A stretch of 6,238 nt of DNA from Flavobacteriales bacterium (GTDB lineage Bacteria > Bacteroidota > Bacteroidia > Flavobacteriales > Flavobacteriaceae), in the NCBI GenBank assembly GCA_027003085.1, contig JALWYR010000098.1, forward strand, positions 1 through 6,238, in the 5' to 3' direction. Both the position numbers and the translations under genes were made by a program. A model generated the notes under the pieces. It searched no databases and was not told the origin of the DNA. It saw only the letters and a list, made by a program, of their open reading frames with translations. Shown in pieces: positions 1 through 6,221 of this stretch (within the stretch, counting starts at the first letter, position 1; each line of letters starts with the position of its first letter).

Positions 1-2
1 GA

Positions 3-767
3 AGTAAGATTACCAAGTATGCTGGACTAAATCCTATTGGTAAATTTTTGAACCGCCAGAAAATTTACCAGCGTTTTAACAAGGCTTTCCCTACAAAATT
101 TTACAACGCAACCAAGTTTAGTAATGCCCAAATCCTTATGGCTATTGTCCTTGCATCACTATCGGGCATAAACCGCATGAAAAGGATAGCGAATTTTACA
201 TACGACCCTTTGGTTCAAACTCTGCTGTCTTTATCTGCTGCCATTAACGAAAATGCTATCTCAAAAGCATTAAAACAACTTGGCCAAACGGGAGCAAGAA
301 AATTGCAAAACTTTATCCTGTTATATAATGCACGGCAACTCAAAAAAAGCGGTTTAAGGTCTATAACCCTGGATGCGGATTCCACTGTAAGTATTGCGTA
401 CGGGCATCAAGAGGGCGCGGAAAAAGGTTACAACCCCATCAAAAAAGGTGCAAATAGCTATCATCCGTTGCTTATTTTTGTCAGCGAATTAAAGTTATTA
501 TTCCATACATGGTTCAGAACCGGCTCGGCTTACACTTCCAACGGAATAACGGAATTCCTGAAAGAGTTTGCCTACAACTTGTCGGTTCTTATGCGTTGGA
601 GACATTCCCTGTTCCGACGGCAAGAACATAAAACATTCAGGGATTGGTTCATTCTTGTTCCGTGCAAGATGGTCAGGAGCGGACGAAAGGTCGAAATAAA
701 AATGTATAAGGATTATTACTACAAAGGGAACTGGTTGGAACTTGCCGCCCTATTGGCTACGGCCTGA
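3..767 (+). pseudogene. IS1380-family transposase, 5' partial and frameshifted remnant
   Basis: This is the N-terminal half of a DDE transposase that would cut and paste its own insertion sequence. The frame is open from base 3, and the residues before the first possible start (TTG at 48) already read like family N-terminus (ITKYAGLNPIGKFL), so the true start lies outside the window. The IS1380 signature is clear: LDADSTVSIAYGHQEGAEKGYNP around 371-440, then SYHPLLIF, with the first catalytic Asp in LDADS (codon 378-380). After FLKEFAYNLSVLMR (to about 596) the expected R-G-D-S-G-F-F-D-G segment is missing in this frame. The next frame reads GD, four unrelated residues, then DGKNIK from 598, so an indel has broken the gene. 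A later piece, RKVEIKMYKDYYYKGNW, again resembles family sequence. The stop at 767 gives about 255 codons where the family usually has more than 400, so much of the C-terminal half is gone. It should be inactive. Family assignment is by recalled motifs. Confidence 0.82.
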
Positions 768-1043
768 GAAAAATCCAAAAATCATCAATAAATTCACCGG
801 CTTAATAACCTTAGCGGGAGGAGTATATCCATTTGAAGAATATTTCTTTTAAATTTAACGGATTTGATGCACTAAAACCTTTCTTCTCTTCCAAATCTCC
901 TTTTCAAACCGCAAAAAACGAGATAAACCGAAGCCAACCCGGTTGAATTATTGATTTTTATGCGATAATTTTTTCAATTTAGATTTTTAGGTAATATTAA
1001 AACCAATATCATTTAAAATGCACAACGGGTTAAAAAAATAAAA
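768..1043. other. AT-rich intergenic spacer, no gene seen
   Basis: No convincing reading frame is present. A frame-1 stretch continues from the transposase remnant to a TAA at 850-852 (ending in GGVYPFEEYFF) and may be more decayed IS sequence. After that the DNA is clearly AT-rich with small inverted repeats only: AACCG/CGGTT at about 926-944 and AATTAT/ATAATT at about 946-970. I could not identify the terminal inverted repeat of the insertion sequence. Confidence 0.6.
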
Positions 1044-1070
1044 TCAATTGACGAAGCCCTTTTCTACGTC
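1031..1070 (-). terminator. Possible weak intrinsic terminator of the lipA operon
   Basis: On the minus strand GACGTAG (1070-1064), a seven-base loop and CTTCGTC (1056-1050) form a 7-bp stem with one mismatch. A T-rich tract follows, TTTTATTTTTTT at 1042-1031. The position, after lipA and at the end of the small ORF, fits an operon terminator. The stem is short, not GC-rich, and a few bases separate it from the T run, so it may be weak or fortuitous. Confidence 0.35.
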
Positions 1071-1190
1071 CGCAAAACCATCGAAAACCATAGGAGCCGG
1101 GCGGTGTTGGAATATCAAATCGAAACCGGACTTTACCATCGGCAGGGCAAGGCGGTTACCAATTTTAAACAGAACATCCTCACTCCACAT
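1044..1190 (-). CDS. Possible small ORF overlapping the end of lipA (48 aa)
   Basis: The frame starts at ATG 1190-1188, inside the last codons of lipA, and ends at TGA 1046-1044, overlapping lipA by 11 bases. Another in-frame ATG at 1202 would give 52 residues. The product would begin MWSEDVLFKIGN and end DGFADVEKGFVN. I do not recognise it and see no signal peptide, membrane segment or metal-binding motif. It is worth listing because base composition stays coding-like to about 1050 and then drops sharply, and because the overlap repeats the coupling seen at the operon's other junctions. Alternatives are the stump of a longer gene cut off by later rearrangement, or a chance frame in the lipA 3' untranslated region. 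It could have started life as the N-terminus of a larger protein. Confidence 0.3.
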   Translation of the reverse strand: MWSEDVLFKIGNRLALPMVKSGFDLIFQHRPAPMVFDGFADVEKGFVN

Positions 1191-2043
1191 GCCTATGCGC
1201 ATGATAGGACGAACGCACCAGCGGGCCGCTTTCCACATGACGGAAGCCCATGTTGCGGGCTATTTTTTCGTAGCGAGCAAAGCGTTCGGGCGCCACGTAT
1301 TCCTTCACCGGAAGCAGTTGGGGATTGGGTTGCAAATATTGGCCCAGGGTAACAATATCCACATCCACACGGCGAAGGTCTTCCAGGGTTTGGATAATAT
1401 CTTCGTCGGTTTCGCCCAGCCCGAGCATAATGCCCGACTTGGTTCGGCGGATACCTTGTTTTTTCAGGTAATCGAGCACAAATAAACTACGGTCGTATTT
1501 GGCCTGGATGCGTACCTGCCGGGTGAGCCGGCGGACGGTTTCCAGGTTGTGCGAAACCACTTCGGGGGCTTCGCGGATGATAATATCCAATATTTCGGGT
1601 TTTCCTTGAAAATCCGGTATCAAGGTTTCCATGGTAATGCCCGGATTAAGGCGGCGCACTTGCCGTATGGTTTCGGCCCAATGGCCGGCACCCAAATCGG
1701 GTAAATCGTCGCGGTCCACCGATGTGAGCACGGCATGCCGGATACCCATGGTGCGGATGGCCCGGGCCACTTTGAGCGGTTCGGCCGGGTCGGGCGGGAG
1801 CGGCCGGCCGGTGGCCACGTTGCAAAATTTACAAGAGCGGGTACAGATATTACCCAAAATCATAAAAGTGGCCGTACCTTCGACCCAGCATTCGCCCATA
1901 TTGGGACATGTGCCACTCGTACAAATGGTATGTAGATTGTTTTCGCGAACAATACTACGGATTTTACGAAAATTTTCACCCGAAGGCAGTTTAACTTTAA
2001 GCCAATCGGGTTTGCGGCGGCGCAACAGGTTTTTTTCGCTCAT
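1180..2043 (-). CDS. lipA: Lipoyl synthase (radical SAM)
   Basis: LipA inserts two sulfurs at C6 and C8 of an octanoyl group carried by lipoyl domains of enzymes such as pyruvate dehydrogenase and the glycine cleavage H protein, in the cytoplasm. Both iron-sulfur sites are visible. The auxiliary cluster motif CTSGTCPNMGEC has Cys41, Cys46 and Cys52. The radical-SAM motif CTRSCKFC has Cys67, Cys71 and Cys74. The C-terminal RSSYHA motif, whose serine also ligates the auxiliary cluster in known LipA structures, is at about 277-282. With 287 residues it is a normal, intact family member. I chose ATG 2043-2041, which shares one base with the TGA of the sigma factor gene (TGATG), over a GTG one codon upstream, because the overlap suggests coupling. 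No clear Shine-Dalgarno is seen. No lipB is in the window, so the octanoyl transfer step is encoded elsewhere. Confidence 0.97.
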   Translation of the reverse strand: MSEKNLLRRRKPDWLKVKLPSGENFRKIRSIVRENNLHTICTSGTCPNMGECWVEGTATFMILGNICTRSCKFCNVATGRPLPPDPAEPLKVARAIRTMGIRHAVLTSVDRDDLPDLGAGHWAETIRQVRRLNPGITMETLIPDFQGKPEILDIIIREAPEVVSHNLETVRRLTRQVRIQAKYDRSLFVLDYLKKQGIRRTKSGIMLGLGETDEDIIQTLEDLRRVDVDIVTLGQYLQPNPQLLPVKEYVAPERFARYEKIARNMGFRHVESGPLVRSSYHAHRHVE

Positions 2044-2582
2044 CACTTACGCAGTTTTTCGGCCAAGAGGGCTTTGGCCCGCAAGATACGGATTTTCACG
2101 TTGGACATGGACAATCCCGTGCGCAAAGCAATTTCCTTGTAGGGTAAATCATTGAAATAATACATTTCGAGCACTTCGCGGTAGGCGGGTTTCAATTCGG
2201 ACAGGGCTTTTTTGAGTTCGGCCAGTTTGGTTTGCAAAATATCCTCATCCTCCGGTTCCCAATCGTCGGGGATGTTGAGCAAATGGGGGTGTTCGTCAAT
2301 CGACGAAGTTTGTTGCCGGCGACGATTGGCTGCCTTGCGGTCGAGATATAGGTTTTTGGAAATGGTCAGTAACCAATTTTTGAAGGAATAACGGGGATTA
2401 TAAAGTTCCAATCTGTCGAATGCGCGTGCGAAAGTTTCAATGGTAATATCCTCCGCTTCGCTTTCGTTGTTGATCAAATTTTTTTGGAACCGGAATACAT
2501 CGTCCCAATATTTTTCGAGCAGGAATTTATAAGCCTGTTGGTCGCCCCGGCGGGCCTTTTGGATGTAGTCGTTCAATGCCAT
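2043..2582 (-). CDS. ECF-type RNA polymerase sigma factor
   Basis: This is a sigma-70-family factor of ECF size (179 aa) that should direct RNA polymerase to a set of promoters not identifiable here. Region 2 spans about residues 14-83 and includes the core-binding segment ESEAEDITIETFARAFDRL and the following FKNWLLTISKNLYLDRKA helix. A short acidic linker (about 95-117) leads to region 4 at about 120-175, with the helix-turn-helix YKEIALRTGLSMSNVKIRILRAK. No region 1 or 3 is present. The frame is open further upstream to 2639, but I start at ATG 2582 because it gives the usual N-terminus (MALNDYIQKARRGDQQAYKFL) and overlaps the glycosyltransferase stop by only 10 bases. No anti-sigma factor or sensor gene is adjacent, which is unusual for ECF factors. 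It lies between a glycosyltransferase and lipA with 10- and 1-base overlaps, so it is co-transcribed with both. Confidence 0.93.
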   Translation of the reverse strand: MALNDYIQKARRGDQQAYKFLLEKYWDDVFRFQKNLINNESEAEDITIETFARAFDRLELYNPRYSFKNWLLTISKNLYLDRKAANRRRQQTSSIDEHPHLLNIPDDWEPEDEDILQTKLAELKKALSELKPAYREVLEMYYFNDLPYKEIALRTGLSMSNVKIRILRAKALLAEKLRK

Positions 2583-3682
2583 GTTTGCGGTTTGGAAATC
2601 ATGTTGCGTAATACGATAAAGCCCTGGCTCAAAACCCATAAAACTTCAACCAATGGCATCAAAAACAGTGCCACCGCGTCGCCTAACTTCCGGCCCGTTT
2701 TCCAAAGCAGTCCATAATAAATACCGGCGCGCAGGGCAAACACCCCCCAAGGCCAAGGGGTGTTCCATGCCATTGCGGCCCACCATAACCAAAAAAACCA
2801 AAATCCCGCCAACGAACCCGAAAAAATTCCCAGCAGGATTTTATCGCGCAGCCGGTAATGGGTCGACGCACTCAAATGACGCCGTTTTTGACGAATCCAT
2901 TCGCCAAACCGGGCCTTGGGTTCCGATAGCGTATGTGCTTCGGGATGAAGACAAACCGCGGTGTTTGCTTTGGTTGCCAGGCGATTCACCAAAAGGTCGT
3001 CGTCGCCCGAAAGCAAGTGAAAGTGCCGGTCGAAGCCGTTGTTTTCCAAAAAAAAGGATTTGCGATAGGCCAAATTACGTCCCACGCCCATATAAGGCAT
3101 CCCGCGTAATGCATGTCCGGCATACTGGCTCAGGGTTTGCAGGGTTTCGTAACGGATGATGCTGTTGAGCAAACCCGCGCGTTTGCGGTAGCGTCCGTAG
3201 CCCAGCACGAATTGAATGTTTTCGTCGTCAAGCGGCGCTGTCATGCGCGAAATCCACCGGGCCGTTGCGGGCATGCAATCGGCATCGGTGAGCAAAAGCC
3301 GGTCGTGGCGGGCGGCCTTGATGCCCAGCGTAAGGGCAAACTTTTTGTTGCCGCGAAAACTTTTCCATTCTTGGGGCGGCACATCCACCACACGGAGCCG
3401 GTCGCCATAGGTTTGCCGGAAATCCCACAGCACTTCGGCCGTATGGTCGGTAGAGCGGTCGTTGATAATCACCACCTGGAAATCGGGATGTTGTTGGTCG
3501 AACAAGGCCGGAATCAGTTTTTTTAAATTCTCCGCCTCGTTGTGGGCCGACACCACCACCGACACCGGTTGGTTTCCCATCCGGTCAAGGAACCGGAACT
3601 TTATTACGGGAACAAAAAACCACAATGCATAAGCCACGGTTATCAGTGCAAACAAGCTGGCAAGTATCCAGGCGTAGGGCAT
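2573..3682 (-). CDS. Membrane-anchored family 2 glycosyltransferase
   Basis: This enzyme is predicted to transfer a sugar from a nucleotide-sugar donor at the cytoplasmic face of the inner membrane. The product is unknown, most likely an envelope glycan or glycolipid. An N-terminal membrane helix (about 3-28) precedes the GT-A domain. That domain shows SVVVSAHNEAENL (41-53), INDRSTDHT (73-81), the DxD metal site in LLTDADC (130-136), a GDDD acidic motif (226-229) where the catalytic base sits in this family, and QKRRH (265-269), which matches the QxxRW-type position of processive and related enzymes. Further hydrophobic segments lie at about 284-302, 311-326 and 336-358. At 369 residues it is intact. 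Its start is 15 bases after the rsmD stop and its end overlaps the sigma factor start by 10 bases. Donor and acceptor cannot be read from sequence. No other polysaccharide genes are nearby. Confidence 0.92.
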   Translation of the reverse strand: MPYAWILASLFALITVAYALWFFVPVIKFRFLDRMGNQPVSVVVSAHNEAENLKKLIPALFDQQHPDFQVVIINDRSTDHTAEVLWDFRQTYGDRLRVVDVPPQEWKSFRGNKKFALTLGIKAARHDRLLLTDADCMPATARWISRMTAPLDDENIQFVLGYGRYRKRAGLLNSIIRYETLQTLSQYAGHALRGMPYMGVGRNLAYRKSFFLENNGFDRHFHLLSGDDDLLVNRLATKANTAVCLHPEAHTLSEPKARFGEWIRQKRRHLSASTHYRLRDKILLGIFSGSLAGFWFFWLWWAAMAWNTPWPWGVFALRAGIYYGLLWKTGRKLGDAVALFLMPLVEVLWVLSQGFIVLRNMISKPQTWH

Positions 3683-3697
3683 GGCAACAATGATGAT

Positions 3698-4234
3698 TTA
3701 GGCAAAAAAACTAAGCACCGATTGTCCGTAACGCCGGCTGCGCACATAGCGGGGATGACGGTCGAAGCGCATCGTGCGATGGTGTTCCACCACCAGCAGA
3801 CCGTCCGGAGCCAGCCATTGGTTTTGAAAAACCAGGTCGATAAGCCGTTCAAACTCGGCTTGTTCCAATCCGTAGGGCGGATCGGCATAGATAACGTCAA
3901 AACTGCGGTAGGCCGGTTGGCGCAGGAAATCGAAAACATCGGCCTGGATGACTTCCACAGGCAAATTCCAGTCCTCGGCGGTTTTTCGAATAAACCGGAC
4001 GGCTGCCGCTTGGCTGTCCACCGCCGTGATATGGGCCGCCCCGCGTGAAGCGAACTCCAAAGCAATATTGCCCGTGCCGGCAAAAAGGTCGAGCACATCG
4101 ATTTCGTTCCGGAAATACCGGCTTTTGAGCGCATTGAACAGCGATTCTTTGGTAATGTCCATGGTAGGCCGCGCCTTCAAGCCGCGCGGCGGATGCAATT
4201 TACGTCCTTTGTGCTTACCTCCTATAATGCGCAT
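3698..4234 (-). CDS. rsmD: 16S rRNA (guanine966-N2)-methyltransferase RsmD
   Basis: RsmD methylates N2 of G966 (E. coli numbering) in 16S rRNA during small-subunit assembly, using S-adenosylmethionine. The N-terminus MRIIGGKHKGRKL and the RPTMDITKESLFNAL segment (22-36) are typical. Rossmann motif I is VLDLFAGTGNIALEFASRGA (47-66), an acidic SAM-binding residue is in AVDSQ (71-75), and the catalytic DPPY motif is at 118-121. The length, 178 residues, is normal. ATG at 4234-4232 directly abuts the TAG stop of the DUF3822 gene (TAGATG), and no better start exists, so translation is probably coupled to the upstream gene. It is the most confidently placed housekeeping enzyme in the operon besides lipA. 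Confidence 0.95.
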   Translation of the reverse strand: MRIIGGKHKGRKLHPPRGLKARPTMDITKESLFNALKSRYFRNEIDVLDLFAGTGNIALEFASRGAAHITAVDSQAAAVRFIRKTAEDWNLPVEVIQADVFDFLRQPAYRSFDVIYADPPYGLEQAEFERLIDLVFQNQWLAPDGLLVVEHHRTMRFDRHPRYVRSRRYGQSVLSFFA

Positions 4235-4966
4235 CTAAGTTTGTTTTAACAGGCTTTGTTCCAAATCCAGGGTTTGCACCCGCTCGGTAAAGGATTCGAG
4301 TTCGTCGTAGAGCCGGTGTGCGCCCGGGCCGGTAAGGATAATTTCGGGCCGGTGCCGGTCCCATTGATTTTTTTCCCACACAAAAAAGAAGTAATAAAGG
4401 AAATCATCGGTGTTTTCCATGCGGAACGTGTTGAAAAACTTCAAACGCCGGCCTTGCCAGCTCCCTATTTGAAAATCGCCGCCCGATGTGCGCACCAGCA
4501 CGCGCCATTGCAAATCCTCCGGGAAATACTTCCATGCATATTGTTGAAGCATTCCGGCCGAATGATAAAAATCGATTTCCTTCACATAGTCCAGCAAAAT
4601 ATTGTTCAAATTGACCATGGGCAGGTAAACGTTCACCACGCCGGCATCTTCAAACACATCCCAGGCCGGCGCATCGGAGCGGAACAGCCGGATGTGTGTT
4701 TGCAGGTATTTGTCCGCCTGTCGCTCATCGAACAAGGCCAAGGGCACCCAAACGTTCCAGGGATTATGATGGAAAATACGGACTTGCTCGATATCATTAT
4801 CGACCATCAGTTCGTCCAGCACCGAGCGCAAGTGCGGCTCAATGCCTGCGGGTCCCGATACCCGGAAATTGCGCCGGTCGTAGGCGTGCACGGGACCGTT
4901 TTCCAAAAAATACGAAAGCCCATACAAGCCGGCTTGTATGGACAATCGTTTTTGCGAGGGTTGCAT
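4235..4966 (-). CDS. DUF3822 family protein of unknown function
   Basis: This 243-residue protein resembles the Bacteroidota-specific DUF3822 family, which from memory is very often encoded beside rsmD; its role is not established. It starts with a family-like N-terminus (KRLSIQAGLYGLSYFLENG, 6-24). Later it has a conserved-looking VNVYLPMVNLNNILLDYV segment (about 109-126), a hydrophobic aromatic run DFLYYFFFVWEKNQW (about 188-202) and IILTGPGAHRLYDEL near the C-terminus. It has no signal peptide or convincing membrane helix and is probably cytoplasmic. The N-terminal strand and the late LTGPG turn are loosely reminiscent of actin-fold ATPase phosphate loops, but this is only a visual inference. 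Its ATG shares one base with the upstream gene's stop (TAATG) and its stop abuts rsmD. A 22-base palindrome falls inside codons 9-16. A link to rRNA processing is guilt by association only. Confidence 0.82.
   Translation of the reverse strand: MQPSQKRLSIQAGLYGLSYFLENGPVHAYDRRNFRVSGPAGIEPHLRSVLDELMVDNDIEQVRIFHHNPWNVWVPLALFDERQADKYLQTHIRLFRSDAPAWDVFEDAGVVNVYLPMVNLNNILLDYVKEIDFYHSAGMLQQYAWKYFPEDLQWRVLVRTSGGDFQIGSWQGRRLKFFNTFRMENTDDFLYYFFFVWEKNQWDRHRPEIILTGPGAHRLYDELESFTERVQTLDLEQSLLKQT
4920..4941. repeat. 22-bp perfect palindrome in the 5' end of the DUF3822 gene
   Basis: The two strands read identically over 22 bases: arm CCATACAAG, centre CCGG, arm CTTGTATGG. In RNA this would be a 9-bp stem with a CCGG tetraloop, beginning about 24 bases downstream of the DUF3822 start codon. 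It is within coding sequence (residues QAGLYGLS), so part of the symmetry may be chance. It could also be an operator-like protein-binding site or a translational hairpin. Confidence 0.6.
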
Positions 4967-5709
4967 TACTTGCGTTTGTTCTTAATGTCGTAGAGTTTGG
5001 GCCAATTGCCGCTGGTGGTAACGTCATCCAAGGAGCCCACTTGAATGTATGGCCCGTTGATTTCTTCGGTGCTGATAACGTTGAGTTCCTGTTCGACCAA
5101 GTCTTTGGGCTGGTCGTAAAGAATTTCCTTTTTGTGCACGCGGGCCATAAACACGGGCAGTTTTACTTCGCCTTTTTTGAGCTTTCCGGCTTTGAGTTCA
5201 AATTTTACCTGATGCTCGCGCCCGGGTATGGGCACCCATTGCATTTGTTTGTAGCGGTCGGAATTTTTGAACAGCGAGTCTTTGACCGGCACAAATCCCA
5301 AGGTGTCGATAATCACAATTTCCTTGTCTTCGGTAATGCCCAAATATTTGTTATACACCTTGATAACCGAATCCCTGCGTTGGGTGATGGTAAATTTGGC
5401 CGTATCCACAAAGCGCACCAACGAATCGAACGAACCCGTATAGCGTCCGGTTACGGTGCGATAGGCAATTTCCGAGTCGCGAATATCTTTGAGCCGGTCC
5501 ACCACGGCGGCATAACGTTTCTTTTTGGTTTGGTTGAAGCGCACGGGGCCGGTAATGGATTCATAAATTTGATAGCCCAAATAAATGGCGGCAATCAGTA
5601 GGATAAGGTTAATGATTTTCACCGTTACGGGCGGCATTTTGCCTTGGGCCACCAGGTAGGCAAAGAACAATATCAGTAAAACCAAAAGGATAAAAACGAA
5701 CCAATACAT
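4966..5709 (-). CDS. Uncharacterised two-helix membrane protein, pseudopilin-like segment
   Basis: The function is unknown. The 247-residue protein has two N-terminal hydrophobic helices (about 2-21 and 30-48) joined by a short loop, then a soluble domain of about 195 residues. After a basic stretch (TKKKR, 61-65) comes an amphipathic segment, VDRLKDIRDSEIAYRTVTGRYTGSFDSLVRF (residues 70-100 overall). This resembles the helix-then-turn pattern of pseudopilins (AxxxYxxxxGxYpxSxdxL), and similar unnamed proteins are common in Bacteroidota. The remainder is charged with no catalytic motif that I can see, and the tail is lysine-rich. ATG 5709 is chosen because a -7 promoter match and an A-rich leader lie just upstream. 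It is the first gene of the operon and overlaps the DUF3822 gene by one base. A role in envelope assembly is possible but inferred only from topology. Confidence 0.8.
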   Translation of the reverse strand: MYWFVFILLVLLILFFAYLVAQGKMPPVTVKIINLILLIAAIYLGYQIYESITGPVRFNQTKKKRYAAVVDRLKDIRDSEIAYRTVTGRYTGSFDSLVRFVDTAKFTITQRRDSVIKVYNKYLGITEDKEIVIIDTLGFVPVKDSLFKNSDRYKQMQWVPIPGREHQVKFELKAGKLKKGEVKLPVFMARVHKKEILYDQPKDLVEQELNVISTEEINGPYIQVGSLDDVTTSGNWPKLYDIKNKRK

Positions 5710-5732
5710 TTCACTTGTCTTTTTGATTGAAG

Positions 5733-5740
5733 CAAATATA
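5733..5740 (-). promoter_or_regulatory. Bacteroidota-type promoter -7 element of the operon
   Basis: On the minus strand TATATTTG matches the TAnnTTTG element used by the primary sigma factor of Bacteroidota. It ends 23 bases before the ATG at 5709, leaving a very short A-rich leader (AAAAAGACAAGTGAA) with no Shine-Dalgarno. A -33 TTTG box is not convincing: the nearest TTTG is 25 bases upstream, longer than the usual spacing. The seven downstream genes have little or no intergenic space, so this is probably their main promoter. Confidence 0.6.
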
Positions 5741-5910
5741 CAATTTTTTTAATGTGTAAATGCGGCAAAATATCTTGCCTTGCAACAAACCGCGGTCCTG
5801 CCGTAGGAACCCGGATTAGGGTTTGGATAGCACGACTTGTTAAGTAAAGATTAATTTTTAGGGCGCCCGGCTGCCGGCGTTCGGGGCGCCGCCGGCGGGC
5901 GGAAGCCCGC

Positions 5911-6021
5911 GGCGGATGGCCGGACGCGGAAGCGGATTTATCGTCGGCCCCGGCCCCGCGGCGAAGCCGCGGGGCCGGGGCGTTTCGCTGATTTACAATC
6001 GTTTACGTCCGGCCATCCGCC
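5911..6021. repeat. 16-bp perfect inverted repeat enclosing a second hairpin
   Basis: GGCGGATGGCCGGACG at 5911-5926 is exactly complementary to 6006-6021. The arms are 79 bases apart and enclose the 5947-5981 hairpin, giving a nested, 111-base structure. Between the stems are two similar short segments in direct orientation (GCGGATTTATCGTC at 5932-5945 and GCTGATTTACAATCGT at 5987-6002). The structure could form in RNA of either strand or as a cruciform. Confidence 0.8.
5947..5981. repeat. 16-bp perfect GC-only hairpin with GAA loop
   Basis: GCCCCGGCCCCGCGGC (5947-5962), loop GAA, then its exact complement (5966-5981). All 16 pairs are G:C, so this is an exceptionally stable stem. No T-tract follows on either strand, so it is not a standard intrinsic terminator. 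Confidence 0.9.
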
Positions 6022-6041
6022 CGGCGCGCTGCTGCGCGCCG
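6022..6041. repeat. 8-bp GC hairpin with TGCT loop
   Basis: CGGCGCGC (6022-6029), loop TGCT, GCGCGCCG (6034-6041). It begins on the base right after the outer 16-bp inverted repeat, so the structures would stack end to end. Confidence 0.75.
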
Positions 6042-6142
6042 CGGCGGCGCCTCAGCCGTCGTTTCGCGATGACGGAGCACGCTCACGCCGGCTGTTCCTC
6101 ACGCGGCAGCCGCCGGGCTGTCCGCTTAAATTCGCCTCGGGC

Positions 6143-6221
6143 CGCGGCGGTTTGCTATGGGCCGGCTGCGGTGTCTCCTCAATACTTCGGAGCCTCCTCG
6201 CCGGCAGCAAACCATGCCGCG
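6143..6221. repeat. Imperfect inverted repeat around GGTTTGCT / AGCAAACC
   Basis: Three blocks pair in order across a 35-base loop: CGCGGC (6143-6148) with GCCGCG (6216-6221), GGTTTGCT (6149-6156) with AGCAAACC (6206-6213), and GCCGG (6161-6165) with CCGGC (6201-6205). Two small internal bulges (ATGG on the left arm, AT on the right) separate them. Ordered paired blocks like this suggest a folded element and not random GC-rich symmetry. Confidence 0.6.

Noticed and set aside
1048..1485. 145-codon plus-strand open frame across the lipA 3' end
   Set aside because: It is mostly antisense to the well-supported lipA reading frame and shows no domain.
2060..2078. GGCCAA / TTGGCC inverted repeat near the end of the sigma factor gene
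   Set aside because: It is a 6-bp stem in coding sequence with no T-tract. Such short repeats are common by chance.
2583..2639. Upstream extension of the sigma factor start to 2639
   Set aside because: The extra 19 residues lie inside the glycosyltransferase gene and precede the usual ECF N-terminus. The ATG at 2582 gives the normal length and a short coupled overlap.
4256..4993. 245-codon plus-strand open frame opposite the DUF3822 gene
   Set aside because: It spans the coding strand of a recognisable gene almost exactly and has no recognisable domain.
4696..5601. 301-codon plus-strand open frame
   Set aside because: It is antisense to the DUF3822 and membrane-protein genes, both of which have family-like sequence, tight coupling and better starts. 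The His/Phe/Gly-rich translation is typical of an antisense shadow.
5783..5812. Small bulged hairpin (GGTCCT / AGGaACC) in the spacer upstream of the operon
   Set aside because: Only six pairs with a bulge and no T-run, and no riboswitch or terminator features could be matched to it.
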